Shown: positions 44,284-55,766 of the stretch, one piece after another
Layout: each line of letters opens with the position of its first letter
Numbering within the stretch: position 1 is the stretch's first letter
DNA from: Megalopta genalis
Lineage: Eukaryota; Arthropoda; Insecta; Hymenoptera; Halictidae
DNA length: 64,000 nt
Direction: 5' to 3'
Assembly: GCF_051020955.1 (NCBI RefSeq)
Contig: NC_135017.1
Coordinates: 31,342,689 to 31,406,688, forward strand
The notes under the pieces: generated by a model
The model's input: the letters and a program-made list of their open reading frames with translations, nothing else
Databases searched by the model: none
Told to the model about the DNA's origin: nothing
Program-made: the position numbers and the translations under genes

Positions 44284-44620
44284 ATAAATTACTGTGATCT
44301 ACAAAACACATTTTTAATTTTTCGCTATAGGCTCAGATAAAAAAATTGAAAAAGAAACGTGTGTTTTCTATTTCTTTTTTGCCATATCCAGTAATAACAA
44401 ATTTAAAGAAAAAGTTTTTTAGTGATCGCTGTGATTAGTCCTTCTAACGTTAAGAAAAAATTCAAATCGTTTAGTCGAGTTTTTAAAAAGTAATACTGTT
44501 TTAAAGGGAATCGGAATGTGTACTTTTTTAGCCACTGCAGACGAATCAAAATATCGGAGCAGCCTTTTTAAATCCCATTTTCGTGGACAATCTTGCGACT
44601 GTCAAGCTTGAGCGTTCCAT
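44284..44620. repeat. Family B-related repeat, inverted copy 4
   Basis: The reverse complement matches 43090-43300 and continues with GAGCCTATAGCGAAAAATTA as in the 6601-7565 element. Together the two copies could form a stem around 43.3-44.4 kb. Confidence 0.65.
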
Positions 44621-44639
44621 TTGTAAATTCATGCCAGCA

Positions 44640-44965
44640 CTTGTACCCCATCATTTGCAGCGGTGAATGGTTGGCGGAGGGAACTTGAAACTCATGGTGC
44701 CCGCATCGTGACTCGTGACGCTTTGAATTTACAAGACCGCGTCGCCGCCGCCGCCGCTCCGTCTACCGGGGTGCTGAATGCGAAGAACGAAGAACACCAG
44801 CAGCGACCCCGGAAAAAGGGGAGAAGAAGGCGGCTGGGTGTTTTGCACGAGTGAGCAGACCGCGTGTGCCGCCTGCTGCATCCTGTGTTGCTGTGTTGTT
44901 TTCCATCGGCACGACGCGGCGCGGCGCGGCGTGGCGCGGCGACGTATGTCAATAATGGAAGTCGA
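44640..44965. other. CpG-rich block, no gene recognised
   Basis: Includes a (CGC)n-like run (GTCGCCGCCGCCGCCGCTCC, about 44740) and CGGCGCGGCGCGGCGTGGCG near 44925. Open frames on both strands are composition-driven. It could be a promoter or 5' UTR island of an unseen gene. Confidence 0.35.
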
Positions 44966-45004
44966 AATAAAAGGTGGGCGGATCTCCCCGCGAAACTTTT
45001 GAAT

Positions 45005-46255
45005 ATTATCGGAATTCCTGAAGGAAAGTATATATTCATATTTACCATTGCTGAAGAGAGATTGTTACGATGTTTGTAAGCTACCGCAGAATTCTCTCTA
45101 CATATGCTATTTCTTCCTCTACATAGGTATATAGAGCAGTATTTGTGTCCTCTACATATTGCTCGCAAGTATTATCAGCCCGAGGAACATATTTCTTCTG
45201 ATTTCTCAGTAATATTAAAATTACAATCTAATTTTATATTAAGAAAGTTTGAAATTTTGGAAAAATTGAATTTTTTTGTCTAAAATAGCAGTTTGAAGTT
45301 TTAAAAATAAATCGCAAAAGCTCCCAGCCTTTAAAACAAATTATTTTTAGAAACAAGAATCTGATTCGTATAAGTGCGTGCCGTAGAGTTAAACATATGA
45401 AAAATTAACATATTTAAATCGGTAACATACTAAAAACGGTATTCAAGATATCACGAGATCTAACGAATCGATTACCTTAAAATTTTGCAGATACCATAAT
45501 TTTTAATAATTTCAAAAAATATAAACAAAAAACATACAAAATTTTTTGTACGAATTCGATAGTTCATACACGAACTGCTGCCATTTTGATCATTTCCACA
45601 CCGTCAAGCCATCTTAAAAAGAGGACTTCAAAGCGATGCCGTTTAAAACCTAAATGAACAGCGTTCAAAACGAAATTAACATTGTTCTTTTATAGTTCGT
45701 AGCATTGTAAAATAAGCCATAAAAACTTATATCAAATGTTTACTTCTCTTCTGCTGTTGTTTTAAAATATAAGTAATTTTTGATCGCGTCAAAGTGATCA
45801 GACCACTTAATCCAAATATATTATTTATTTTATTATATTTATATATATATATATTTATAATTTATATATAATAATATTATATATATAATTATATATATAT
45901 ATATAATATTAATATATTAGGTTTCCTGACTAGAGTGTTTCATAAAACGTAGTTCCCACTTCGTGAGCTGATTGCACACTTAGAAACAATGAAAAAAAGT
46001 CATGTAGATACATGTCCTATCTGTCTTTGTTTATGATATAAATGAATTTTATAGACAGATCAAACTCTCTAAGAATAAAAAAATAAAATAAAATATTTTT
46101 TATTGACTTTCAATAAATTCGAGAAACGCCAGATAAAAATAAGATTCGTGCAGGCTTGTCTTCAAACACATTGTGGTCATTTTGAGCATCTTCTGAATAG
46201 ATAATTAAAACGGAATATTCATTATATCTCATAAACGAAGGCAGGATATAAATAT
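45005..46255. other. No recognised gene; AT repeat at 45838-45912
   Basis: AT-rich with an imperfect (TA)n/(TATAA)n run at 45838-45912. No sustained frame. Confidence 0.5.
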
Positions 46256-46257
46256 TA

Positions 46258-47615
46258 TATTTAGGGGATGGAGCTCAGATGACCTTGAAATTGAAATATG
46301 TTGTCATATGTTATCATTCGAAACAACTTTTGCCTGCAGATATTACCGTCACACAGCATTTGCTTCCGAGCTATTTACAAAAATAGTTCTATACCTATAT
46401 GTTGCTGATAATGTATGAAATTCAGGCATTTTATAAAATGCCTGGCGTTTCTAGGCAAAGTATGAAGAGAATTAGCCAAGATTTATTTGCATAATAACCG
46501 GACTTATTTTGATAAAGACCCAACCCAAACCTAATCCAGACACTAATCCAGACCCAACCCAGATAATACCTAGGAAAAGTATATATAATATTAAAATAAT
46601 TCTCGGATATTTCATACTTTGCCCAAAAACACGAGACATATGGTCGCGATGATGAAGCGACGAGGCGCGACGGCAGGAATGGGTTATGTCTAGCTTTGTA
46701 CCGCGTATTTGTTTTACTACGTGCAAGTGATAATTTTACGAAAAACGCTACTGACTCTTATTTTAGAATGTCTGAAGAATATTTGGTAATTCTTCAGACC
46801 TATTAATAATAAGTAATTGTATCCATAAGGCAACCGGTAATTTACATATATGCAAATATATAGGATGTCACAGGATTTAATATTCACACTTCGTTTATCC
46901 TATGGCACTAAACAAGAAAACATGTTATGCAAAACATAAATCATTCAGAGCTTTATTAGGTCAATGTATTTTAGAGTAGATCAATGTATTTTACTACTTG
47001 ACATGTTATTACTGCCTATTACTGGCAAAAATTACTTTAAAAATCTAAGACGATCTTAGATAGTAATTACTGCTTATATAAATACACTCAATATAAATAT
47101 TGCTGATCTATTTCTGCCAACGTTCGCAGTAACAGCATGTCGATTACTATCACACTTGTATTCCATATTTTTGTTATAAATTTCTAACCCCCGAACGGCG
47201 GACTTTTCTGATAAAATATAACTATGTACACTCTCTCTTTCTTACGATCATTCATCTTTATATTTATCAATTTTTTCAACATATTTTTTATGGTATTCCT
47301 CCTAGATATGCTAGTTTTTCTATAGGCTTTGTCGAAACATATGAAAATTCCAGTCTGATTCCGAATAGACCCTAAATCCGCCATTCAAATGTTAATAAAG
47401 CTCTGAACGACCTATGTATAGATAACATTTTTTTATTACTTTGTGTCACGGAGAAAAAGTTTGAACATTAAAATCTGAGACATTCTGTAGAACTATTTCT
47501 GTAAATATCTCGAAAACGAAGGGCGTGCGACGGTAACATTTATAGGAAAGAGTTGTTTAGTGCGATGATCTTGACAACATATTTCAAGGTCATCCGAGCC
47601 GCCTCCCCTAAACGT
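46258..47615. repeat. Inverted pair of about 130-bp repeats
   Basis: 46258-46395 (TTTAGGGGATGGAGCTCAGA and following) is matched in reverse by 47484-47615 (CCGAGCCGCCTCCCCTAAAC). Shared blocks include GATGACCTTGAAAT, ATATGTTGTCA and AAATAGTTCTA. They may be the ends of one 1.36-kb element or two separate copies in opposite orientation. The interior shows an imperfect CCAGACCCAACC repeat (46508-46556) but no transposase. Confidence 0.6.
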
Positions 47616-47619
47616 CGTA

Positions 47620-49235
47620 TTTACCGGTAATTGGTTATAGCTGCTCATAACTATTTTCAATGACAAAGATATTTTATTGCACAAAAATATTTTATGTACA
47701 TTTCAGACGATTGTTTGCATGAAGAACTTACTGGAATAATTAAAACTCTGTTCATTGTGTAATGGCCGTAACTGAACTGGTTCTAAATTTCGAATGTCGG
47801 ACATTATTTGTATTAAAATTTTAGGGTGGCTATATTAGATTGTAAAGTACGTTATATCTACGTCAAATGGTAAGATGATGTTCGAAATACGTATAAAGGT
47901 ATTTGCCATTCTTTAAATATGTCATTCATGATTATGGTTGCAGTACGTAAATCTCGTTTTTGTTTTTATCAACTATATGTCTATATTTGTTCCGGCTTCG
48001 TACGTTATAATAAATTTCGTGCGTTAAAGCGTTGTAATAAAATTTACATTTCATTATAATTATGCCATTTAATAAAAACCCCATAGGTGATAACTACCTT
48101 CCGCAATAATATTATACGGTACTATATATATAAAACCATGTCAATTTGTGGTACGTAACAAAATTATGCTTCCTGTATATACAATGTTATTGTTTGCATT
48201 ATGAGAAGTTATTTATCGGTAAATCGTAATTTATATCCATAAATATTATAATACTAAAATTAATGAAAATGAAAATACGTATTTAAAGCCGCGACAAAAA
48301 CATAAGATATAATGTGTACGTGTACAAAGAGTAAATGCAAATGCTCATTTTTAAAATACGTTGCCAGCATGTACAATCGCATTTATTTTCTATAACCTGT
48401 AACAATCCTTTGAATATAGATCGATACTATTTTTTAATTGATTTCTGTTATAAGCAGTTTTAATTTTTTTTCATCCACATTTTTAATCTCTCGACGTTAG
48501 ACTTCTTTCCATTAGAATGCGTTATACTTCATTAAACAGCATCCCTCAACAGTTTTCCATATTATTTGAATCAATAAAATTCACAGTCACGGTAAAATCT
48601 TCCGAAATCAACTTTAATATTTTTGTTTTGTATAACGCTGTATTCTGTATTATCTTGTTGACAAAATTTCCTTTTTAAAGAAAAGTAAACTAAGATCATA
48701 CGAAGTCGTATTGAAAGTAATATTTTACATATTTTTAGAAATATATTTCTCAAAAAAATGACTCCATGTGTTTTTTCTTCAAACAAAATGTGTTAATTAA
48801 TGGATACGTTCTAATGCCACGACAATGTCAATATGTATACTGTATATGATTATACTCGGCACGTAGTAATTTTATTTTTATTTAATTATTAGAACATTTC
48901 AAAACCAAGTTATCACAAAATACACAGTGTGTGTATATTAAATTATATATTATATAATATAATATATAATATAATATAATATAACATAATACATTATGTA
49001 ATATAATTATATAATAGAATATAATATTGTATATTATATTATATTAGTATGATATCAGGCAGTTTGATCCCCACAAAAATAATTATAAGATACATTTTGA
49101 ATGCTTATTTTTATCACATCTGCACAGATTCCTATTACACCACTTCATTAATGTAAATTATAGAACAACCAAGGTTGGAATTCATTGTTCGTGTGGTGAG
49201 TGTTACGTGAATGAGATGCCGTTGGAGTGCTAACG
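47620..49235. other. No recognised gene; AT repeat at 48942-49053
   Basis: Very AT-rich, with a (TATAA)n-type tract at 48942-49053. No reading frame of interest. Confidence 0.5.
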
Positions 49236-49240
49236 GAGAG

Positions 49241-49488
49241 TTGTTTATTTTGAAAGTGGCCTAAGTCCATTTATTTTAAATTCCAGATATCTAAGGATTT
49301 TGCGTTTTAATAGATTTAAAAATATTGGTAATTTTTGTGTTTCTAAATGTTATAGTCTAGAAGCTCTGCTGAAATAAGGTTATATATAATATAGTATTAA
49401 AATTATGTAGTATATATTATGTATGTAATATCAAAATAGCTAGCTCGATATTTTTGAAAATGAACTTAGGCCACTTTCAAAATAAACG
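49241..49488. mobile_element. Family A-related short element, diverged
   Basis: Ends GTTTATTTTGAAAGTGGCCT and its inverse (AGGCCACTTTCAAAATAAAC then GGCTC) match family A termini. The left outer bases are altered and the interior has diverged, with only TTTTAATAGATTTAAAAATA-like similarity. Confidence 0.75.
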
Positions 49489-49494
49489 GCTCAA

Positions 49495-51365
49495 TTTTTC
49501 TTTGCATAAATTTTTTGTTGTTTCCTGATGGTATCATGTGTCCTTCTAAAATATTATATCATAATACTACTATCACCTACATGTCGCATTTAAAACACGG
49601 TTTTCTCTATTTAAACCACCAAGATAATAATTCCAATTCGGGTCCAAAATAAACAAATTCCATCCAATGCGAAATAGATTCTGCTGGAACTTATTCGAAC
49701 GTTTCGTTCAACAAAATATGTGTTCCTGTGGAACGTTTACGACAAAAGTTCCTACCTCTTGAAAACTTTTTTATTAAATTTTCTCGTGGAACAGATAGTT
49801 TAGAATCTGTACATTAGAAATTCTAGTCGCACTGAAACTTTTAATTTCAAGATTTCGTTTATATCTGTTCTCATTGGAGTTTATAATATGTAAATATTAT
49901 GTATTATAATGTATAATAATAATATTACATATTATAATAGTAAATAAACACAACGCAACGATTTCTTCCTAATGATTCGGAATCTGTTGCGAGCAAATGG
50001 TTTTTGTTCTTTAAAGTGTATAAATTGTGTCTACTGCAGTGAAACTTAACTTTGTTTCTTTCAGTACTTTGTGCAAATTAATAATATAATGAGTTTACTA
50101 TTGTTATTAATATAACAATATAATGTTATATTAATAACATTATATTAATAACAATATTATTATAATATATATATATATAATTATATTATATTGTTATATT
50201 AATAACAATGTTACTCGTTCAGTAATAACTATTTCAATCGAAATTCCCTTCTCGTACCGTTCAATTTGACCATTTATTGGAGATAATCTATAGTTTCGCC
50301 TTTATAAATAGGAATCGTTATCGACTATTCTCATCTAACTTCGTAATTCTTGGATATGGTAATTATTAGGAATACTGCGGAAGTTCACACACTTGCGATA
50401 TCTAATGAACATGCAGGCTACGGTAAATTTCCCCCAATTTTCCTTCAGCTTGTAAATACAAATGAACAATTTAGGAAAAGGTACATATGGAGATACGATT
50501 ATGCACTTACGGATGGTTTCTTCTTTTATATTTCAGTATTTCTCGGTGCAAGAAATATACTTTATTTGTGGTTCTTCTACGAACCTACGATTTTTAATAA
50601 CAATCTGACCAACTATGTGCAAATATTACTTTTTCTTAAACATTCTACTTTAGCATGAATGATCACTTGTACTATGAAATTTATACTAATATGTAGTACG
50701 TAATACAAACTAAAAGCTACATGGACCGTGTAAGCGACCGCCATTCATTATCACAAATTTTATGCAAATTACACGTAATCTAAATTGTAAATATCCTTGA
50801 TGCAAAGATATAATTATGTCTTAAGTCTGCGCAAAGTCAAAGGCAGAATGACGATGCATAAGTACAGTGGCACAAAAAGGTCAATTATTTACATTTAGCG
50901 CACCTTTATTGTTAGAAATATTGTAAAAATTTACACTAATTTCTGCAAAACAAACGTGAATACTATTTGCACAAGATCAAGAAGAATATCATGTACTTTG
51001 TAATTATTATTGTTATACAATATTATTGTTATTGTTATGTAATATATATTTATTGTTACATATATTATTGTTGTATAATATATATAAACTCGTATCCGTT
51101 ATTTCCGGTCATGTATCATGTATGAGAGGTTCCGTGAAATTACATTAATATTTAAGAATAACATCTTTTTTCTATATTTTTAAAGTAAGCGACCCTTTTA
51201 CGATTGTTTTATTTGTTTATCGAATAGTTCTCACGGTATCCAAGAAAATATGTTTATTATTTACAACTTTACTGTTTGATCTCTCTAAAATAACTCTAAC
51301 CTATCTCTATATAATAATCTTTGACACGCTATTGCGACACGCCATTATTGACGGGAAGTAAAATT
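49495..51365. other. No recognised gene; AT palindromes
   Basis: Contains an AT palindrome at 50092-50212 (repeats of TATTAATAACA), a half copy of the GGACAATTTGGGAAGAGG fold-back near 50460-50515, and an (ATTGTT)n-like stretch at 51007-51082. The open frame 50350-50658 overlaps the fold-back remnant and is likely spurious. Confidence 0.45.
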
Positions 51366-51369
51366 ACAA

Positions 51370-51440
51370 TGTAATGACCAGACACGCCACTTGATTCCTA
51401 TTCAATAGTATTATTTTTTCAACTTATATTTTCTTGACAA
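51370..51440. repeat. Fragment of CAGGGTGTTCG-family MITE
   Basis: GATTCCTATTCAATA is shared exactly with 52498-52512, and TTTTCAACTTATATTTTC is similar, following the same order as in the complete copy at 52307-52649. Confidence 0.55.
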
Positions 51441-51459
51441 CGGAGTACAGTAAATTGTC

Positions 51460-51625
51460 TTCAATTGTCCCTCCCAGCTTGTAAACAAGAATGGACAATT
51501 TGGGAAGAGGAGATACGATTATTCGAGCCTCGCGGTTCATTTTTATAGTTGCCGAATGTCAACAATTATAAAAACGAGGTGCAAGCCTCGAATAATTGTC
51601 CATTTTCGTTTACAAGCTGAAAGAT
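51460..51625. repeat. Fold-back repeat, GGACAATTTGGGAAGAGG family, copy 3
   Basis: Inverted arms CAGCTTGTAAACAAGAATGG and CCATTTTCGTTTACAAGCTG surround GGGAAGAGGAGATACGATTA and a central CGAATGTCAACAATT. Confidence 0.82.
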
Positions 51626-51829
51626 AATTAGGAAGAATTTTCTGTACATGCAAAAATATGCAGACTGTATGCAAGATATATATGCAGCATAGATTTGGTA
51701 AATATGCACTTACGTAGATACTAAAAAATTCGTAAAATTGTGTTTAATCAATGTATTTAATATTGTATGCAACGTGATGTACATAAAAGTGTATTTGATA
51801 TTGTACAAACTATTCCAAAAAATAATTAT

Positions 51830-52050
51830 GTTAATAATTATATATATAAAATATGTATATAATTAAAATATATATAAATAATTATAATTATAATATATAT
51901 AGATAAATAAATTATATATATATATTTATTTATATATATTATAGTTATAATTATTTATATAATTTATTTATGTACTTTTTAATTATATATATACATATAA
52001 ATAAATAAATAAATATATTTATTTATTTATTTATTTAATATATAACTTTG
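51830..52050. repeat. AT-rich repeat, (TATA)n and (TTTA)n types
   Basis: Alternating ATATATAA and ATTTATTTATTTATTT tracts with inverted organisation; a likely replication or polymorphism hot spot. Confidence 0.9.
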
Positions 52051-52306
52051 TGGCATTCAAAACAAAATGTAGTATCATACATGTTATACAAATATAATAT
52101 TTGTACAGGTTTACAACAGTCTTAAACTCTATTAACTTTTTAATCTATTAATCTATACATTTTTAAAGTATTAAACCTTTAAACACTATTAACTTTATAC
52201 ACTTTCTAAGTATCTGATTATTATTATACTAAACGTAATACTTCTATGTATTAGGTCTCACGCATAATTTAAGTGACAATACACATGTTTATTATATTTT
52301 TATATA

Positions 52307-52649
52307 CCGGGTGTTTGGAAAATCGTGGTACAACCGGCACGAGGGTGATTCTACATGCAAAAATAAGTCGAGGAAGAGGAATAACATTTTTTTATTTAAA
52401 GTTCCGTTATCGAGAAAACTGAGTTGAAAGATGCGTTAAATTCGCGTGTCTTGTAATATGTCAAGAAGTAGAATTGATATATCATGACGGACGCACCAGT
52501 TGATTCCTATTCAATACTATTACTATTTCAACCTAATTTTCCTCAAAAACGAAGCCTTAAATAAAAAAATTTTGTTCTTCTTTCTCGATTTATTTTTGCA
52601 TGTAGAATCTCCCCCTTGCCGGTTGTATCACGATTTTTCGAACACCCTG
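52307..52649. mobile_element. CAGGGTGTTCG-family MITE, full length (343 bp)
   Basis: Left CCGGGTGTTTGGAAAATCGT and right ACGATTTTTCGAACACCCTG form an inverted pair extending about 75 bases (GGTACAACCGGCACGAGGGT against CCCCTTGCCGGTTGTATCA), with TA at both flanks. A different family from CAGGGTGTCC despite the similar tip. Confidence 0.88.
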
Positions 52650-52654
52650 TATAA

Positions 52655-53838
52655 GTGACAACAAAATCAAAGTAGTTTACTCTTTAATGACGAGTTTATG
52701 TAAATTCTTACAATTTCCAAACTAACTTGTAGCGAAAGTTTGTATATGCGCGCAATATGCAACTTCTATGCAAAATATGCAAGGAATATACAAGAAAAAA
52801 AATATTTTTCAGATCCTCTAATAATGAAACATGTTTTAGGCAAAGTTTTATTTGTTTAGTTCGTTTTTCTAAAATATGCATTTTCATAGACTTCCGCAAT
52901 CTAGTTATTATACCATAATTTTCAAGAACAACTCCATAAGTGAACTATGACGTACATGTATAGAACATAAAAGGAAAAAATTCTCTCATACAGCTTATTG
53001 TAGAGTTTTATAATAGTGTAGTATAGTACAGTCGCGGAGTATGTATTACCGTACAATGGAAAATCACATATTATAGAATTTACAAAAAGTAGACAATAAT
53101 TAGACTGCGGATTTTATACATTTATACGAAATTGAACGTGTACAATTCAAAATGATGGAGAGAATAAATTAAATGGAGAATGCCAAGACATTAGTTTCAG
53201 TCAAATAAAATTATTAATGGATATGAATAACTTCATATTTACTTTCTACTTCCTGCAATGAATACAGAAAATTTTTATTTTGCATAAAGATTCGCAGTCT
53301 AACAATAACGTAGCTGGAAAAACGGCAATAGAAGAAATTCGATAACAGTAAAAAATTGTTTGAAAACGTAGTACTATCTGAAAAATTTTATTTTAACAAT
53401 CGTGAGAATCAAATGTCGAGTATACATACATACATATCTACTCGATCATTGAATTGAAGGACTGTTGTAAAAAAAAACTCTGACAAATGTTTCGGGAGAT
53501 ACAAAAATATTTCCCAATGGCAAATTATATATAAAAAAAAAGTATAACAATATTTGCTATTTGTCGCATTAGTATCGAAAAAATCGTATTTGTTAGATGT
53601 GTGGAGGTATGTATCTTAAATTCCTAACTCGAATCTCGTTGAGAATTTTTCTTGCGATCAGATCACGATTACGAGAGTTCATCGATTCATAAAAACCTAG
53701 GAATATTTTACAAACGTAATTTGAGATAGGAATCTTTATATATAGAAAATATGGTAATTGTTCAGAGTAAAGTGGTGAGCCCCAACAGATGCTCGGCTAA
53801 CGCGATCGACCAAACCGTTTTCAACCATCGCAATCACA
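52655..53838. other. No recognised feature
   Basis: AT-rich; no open frame with a recognisable domain. Confidence 0.5.
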
Positions 53839-53842
53839 ACCA

Positions 53843-54085
53843 ATGCAGTCACGAAAAGTCTCTACGCAAGGCGACGCATACACAGGGAGTTCCGCACGGC
53901 GACGTGTGGCGTCTACTGGGTGAATATTGTAATTCTGAATTACGATGGCGGCGCGACGCATATCCTCTGTCTGATCATAGTTCAGAATTGTGATGTTCGC
54001 CGGTGGATGCCCCACGCCGCTATGCGGGACTCTCGCGCATGCGTCACCTACCCCCACTCCTTGCGTCATGACTTTTCGTGACTGC
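53843..54085. mobile_element. Fold-back element with GCAGTCACGAAAAGTC ends
   Basis: Left TGCAGTCACGAAAAGTC and right GACTTTTCGTGACTGCA are perfect inverted repeats; ACGCAAGG and CCTTGCGT continue the arms. The interior of about 200 bases is GC-balanced, with CACAATTCTGAA-type inverted motifs. No clear target duplication was found. Confidence 0.65.
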
Positions 54086-54359
54086 ACTGATCACAACCCA
54101 AACACACGAACATCACGTAGCAGAAACGAAGATTCTTCAGGAATAAATCACGGAATTGATAACACGAGACAATAAAACACTACTTCCACTGATAGTTTCC
54201 ACTTTTCCAACGAAGACGATTTCAAACACACCTACACGCTAATAAGAAAATTTAATAACCATCTGTCGACTTCATATGTAACTAATTACAACAGAACCGA
54301 ACCGACGACGAACACCTTATGGTAAAAAGAACTCGGAATTTGTAAGTAGAGCACAGATC

Positions 54360-54730
54360 ACTTATTTATTCGTGAAAATGTATTTTTTCGCCTTCCAAAT
54401 AGTTTCCATCCTCCCGGACTTCAAAACATTTTTCAAACGCTCAAGGAGATATAGCCTCCCACACCTTCTGCGAATTTTCTTTTATGACTTCAATCGACTG
54501 AAAGCGCCATTCCCGAAGTGGTGAATACGGTGCTCGACTTTTTGACCAAAAATTCACGTACCACGCTCAACGTGTGCGACAAAACATTATCGTGATGCAA
54601 AGTCAAAGAATTGTCTTTGCACAAATCTGGCTGCTCTCGACTAATAATTTCGCATAAATGCTTCATGACGCTTAAATAATAATCATTATTGATCGCCTGT
54701 CCATTCGGAAGAAACGTCGAATGAATTTTT
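54360..54730 (-). pseudogene. Second mariner-type transposase, decayed fragment
   Basis: The minus-strand reading from about 54725 gives STFLPNGQAINNDYYLSVMK and LHHDNVLSHTLSVVREFLVK (second catalytic Asp in HHDN). After a frameshift, APYSP is followed by SIEVIKENSQKVWEAI and finally FEVREDGNYLEGEK, the usual mariner C-terminus. The segment that should hold DLAPCDFFLF with the third Asp is deleted. It differs from the mariner copies at 24.5 and 31 kb and represents another subfamily. Confidence 0.8.
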
Positions 54731-54734
54731 TTAT

Positions 54735-55715
54735 CATATTATATTTATTTTAAAATCGAAGATATTAATTTTTACCAGGCTCAATTGTTAAAGGATCAAT
54801 AGCTGTAACTGTACGGAAAAATGCCGCATGTCATAACTTCAAAAAATTTCAGTTTATGCATGAATTAAGTTGTAGAATAAAAGATTTATGTATTTAGCAA
54901 AAAAAATCATGGAAACATATTTGATGAGGTCAAAAAAAGATAAGAAAATGAAGAAAATCTACTAATACGAAAAATTAACGATCAGAACTGGAAATATCCA
55001 ACCGCAGGCAACGTGAAATTCGCATTTCAAATATTTTGTAAAATTTAGCAAAATAAAGAGAAATTTTCAAAAGGTTTTTCATCTTAAATTTAAAAAATTC
55101 TTTAATTTTGTTAGTATCTCTTCCTATATGTTTTTCAATCGAATTCGTAGGACGCATCTGCATAACAAATGAAACTTTTTTGGCGTTAAAGGGTTAAGCG
55201 ATAATATCTCAGTCAGAAAGAAATCAAAACATTGCTCTTCCTTGCAACTAAAAATATATCGATTGGAAAAATGTGTCAGAAATAAACTATTTTTTACAGT
55301 TGAGAATTGTAATAGCATAATATTATTGTAATTTGTGTTAATGAATTTGATTAAAATATTCCAACTTGATATAAATATGTATGTACTCCAGTTGACGTAT
55401 TATTGTGCGGTTCAATTATAACATAATTGATTGTTTTAATAGAATTACAATTTCCTCTTTGTTTTAAAATAATACTCTTAAATCGAAATTTTAATCATTA
55501 CCTACATTAAATATGGTTTTCAGTATTCGATTGTAATGCATATAACTTGGTTAACGGGTTATTATATCATGCAACATAACATATTTCAAGTTATCTATTC
55601 CTTATAATTGACATAAAGTAAAATTTTAATATTATATCAAATTTTTAAGAATTAAGTTCTACTAATAGTGATGTGTTAACTACACTCTGTCACTGCTTTT
55701 GTCTGTCACGTTTTA
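54735..55715. other. No recognised feature
   Basis: AT-rich sequence without sustained frames. Confidence 0.5.
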
Positions 55716-55717
55716 CA

Positions 55718-55721
<4 letters not shown>

Positions 55722-55761
<40 letters not shown>
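55722..55761. repeat. (CT)n microsatellite
   Basis: Twenty uninterrupted CT units. Confidence 0.98.

Positions 55762-55764
<3 letters not shown>

Positions 55765-55766
<2 letters not shown>

Noticed and set aside
44692..45168. 158-codon minus-strand frame
   Set aside because: Low-complexity Arg/Ala/Ser runs from the CpG-rich block; nothing recognisable.
46508..46556. Telomere-like or satellite repeat
   Set aside because: The CCAGACCCAACC units are few and imperfect and do not match the insect TTAGG repeat.
50350..50658. 102-codon plus-strand frame
   Set aside because: Overlaps a half copy of the fold-back family (GAACAATTTAGGAAAAGGTA) and has no domain.
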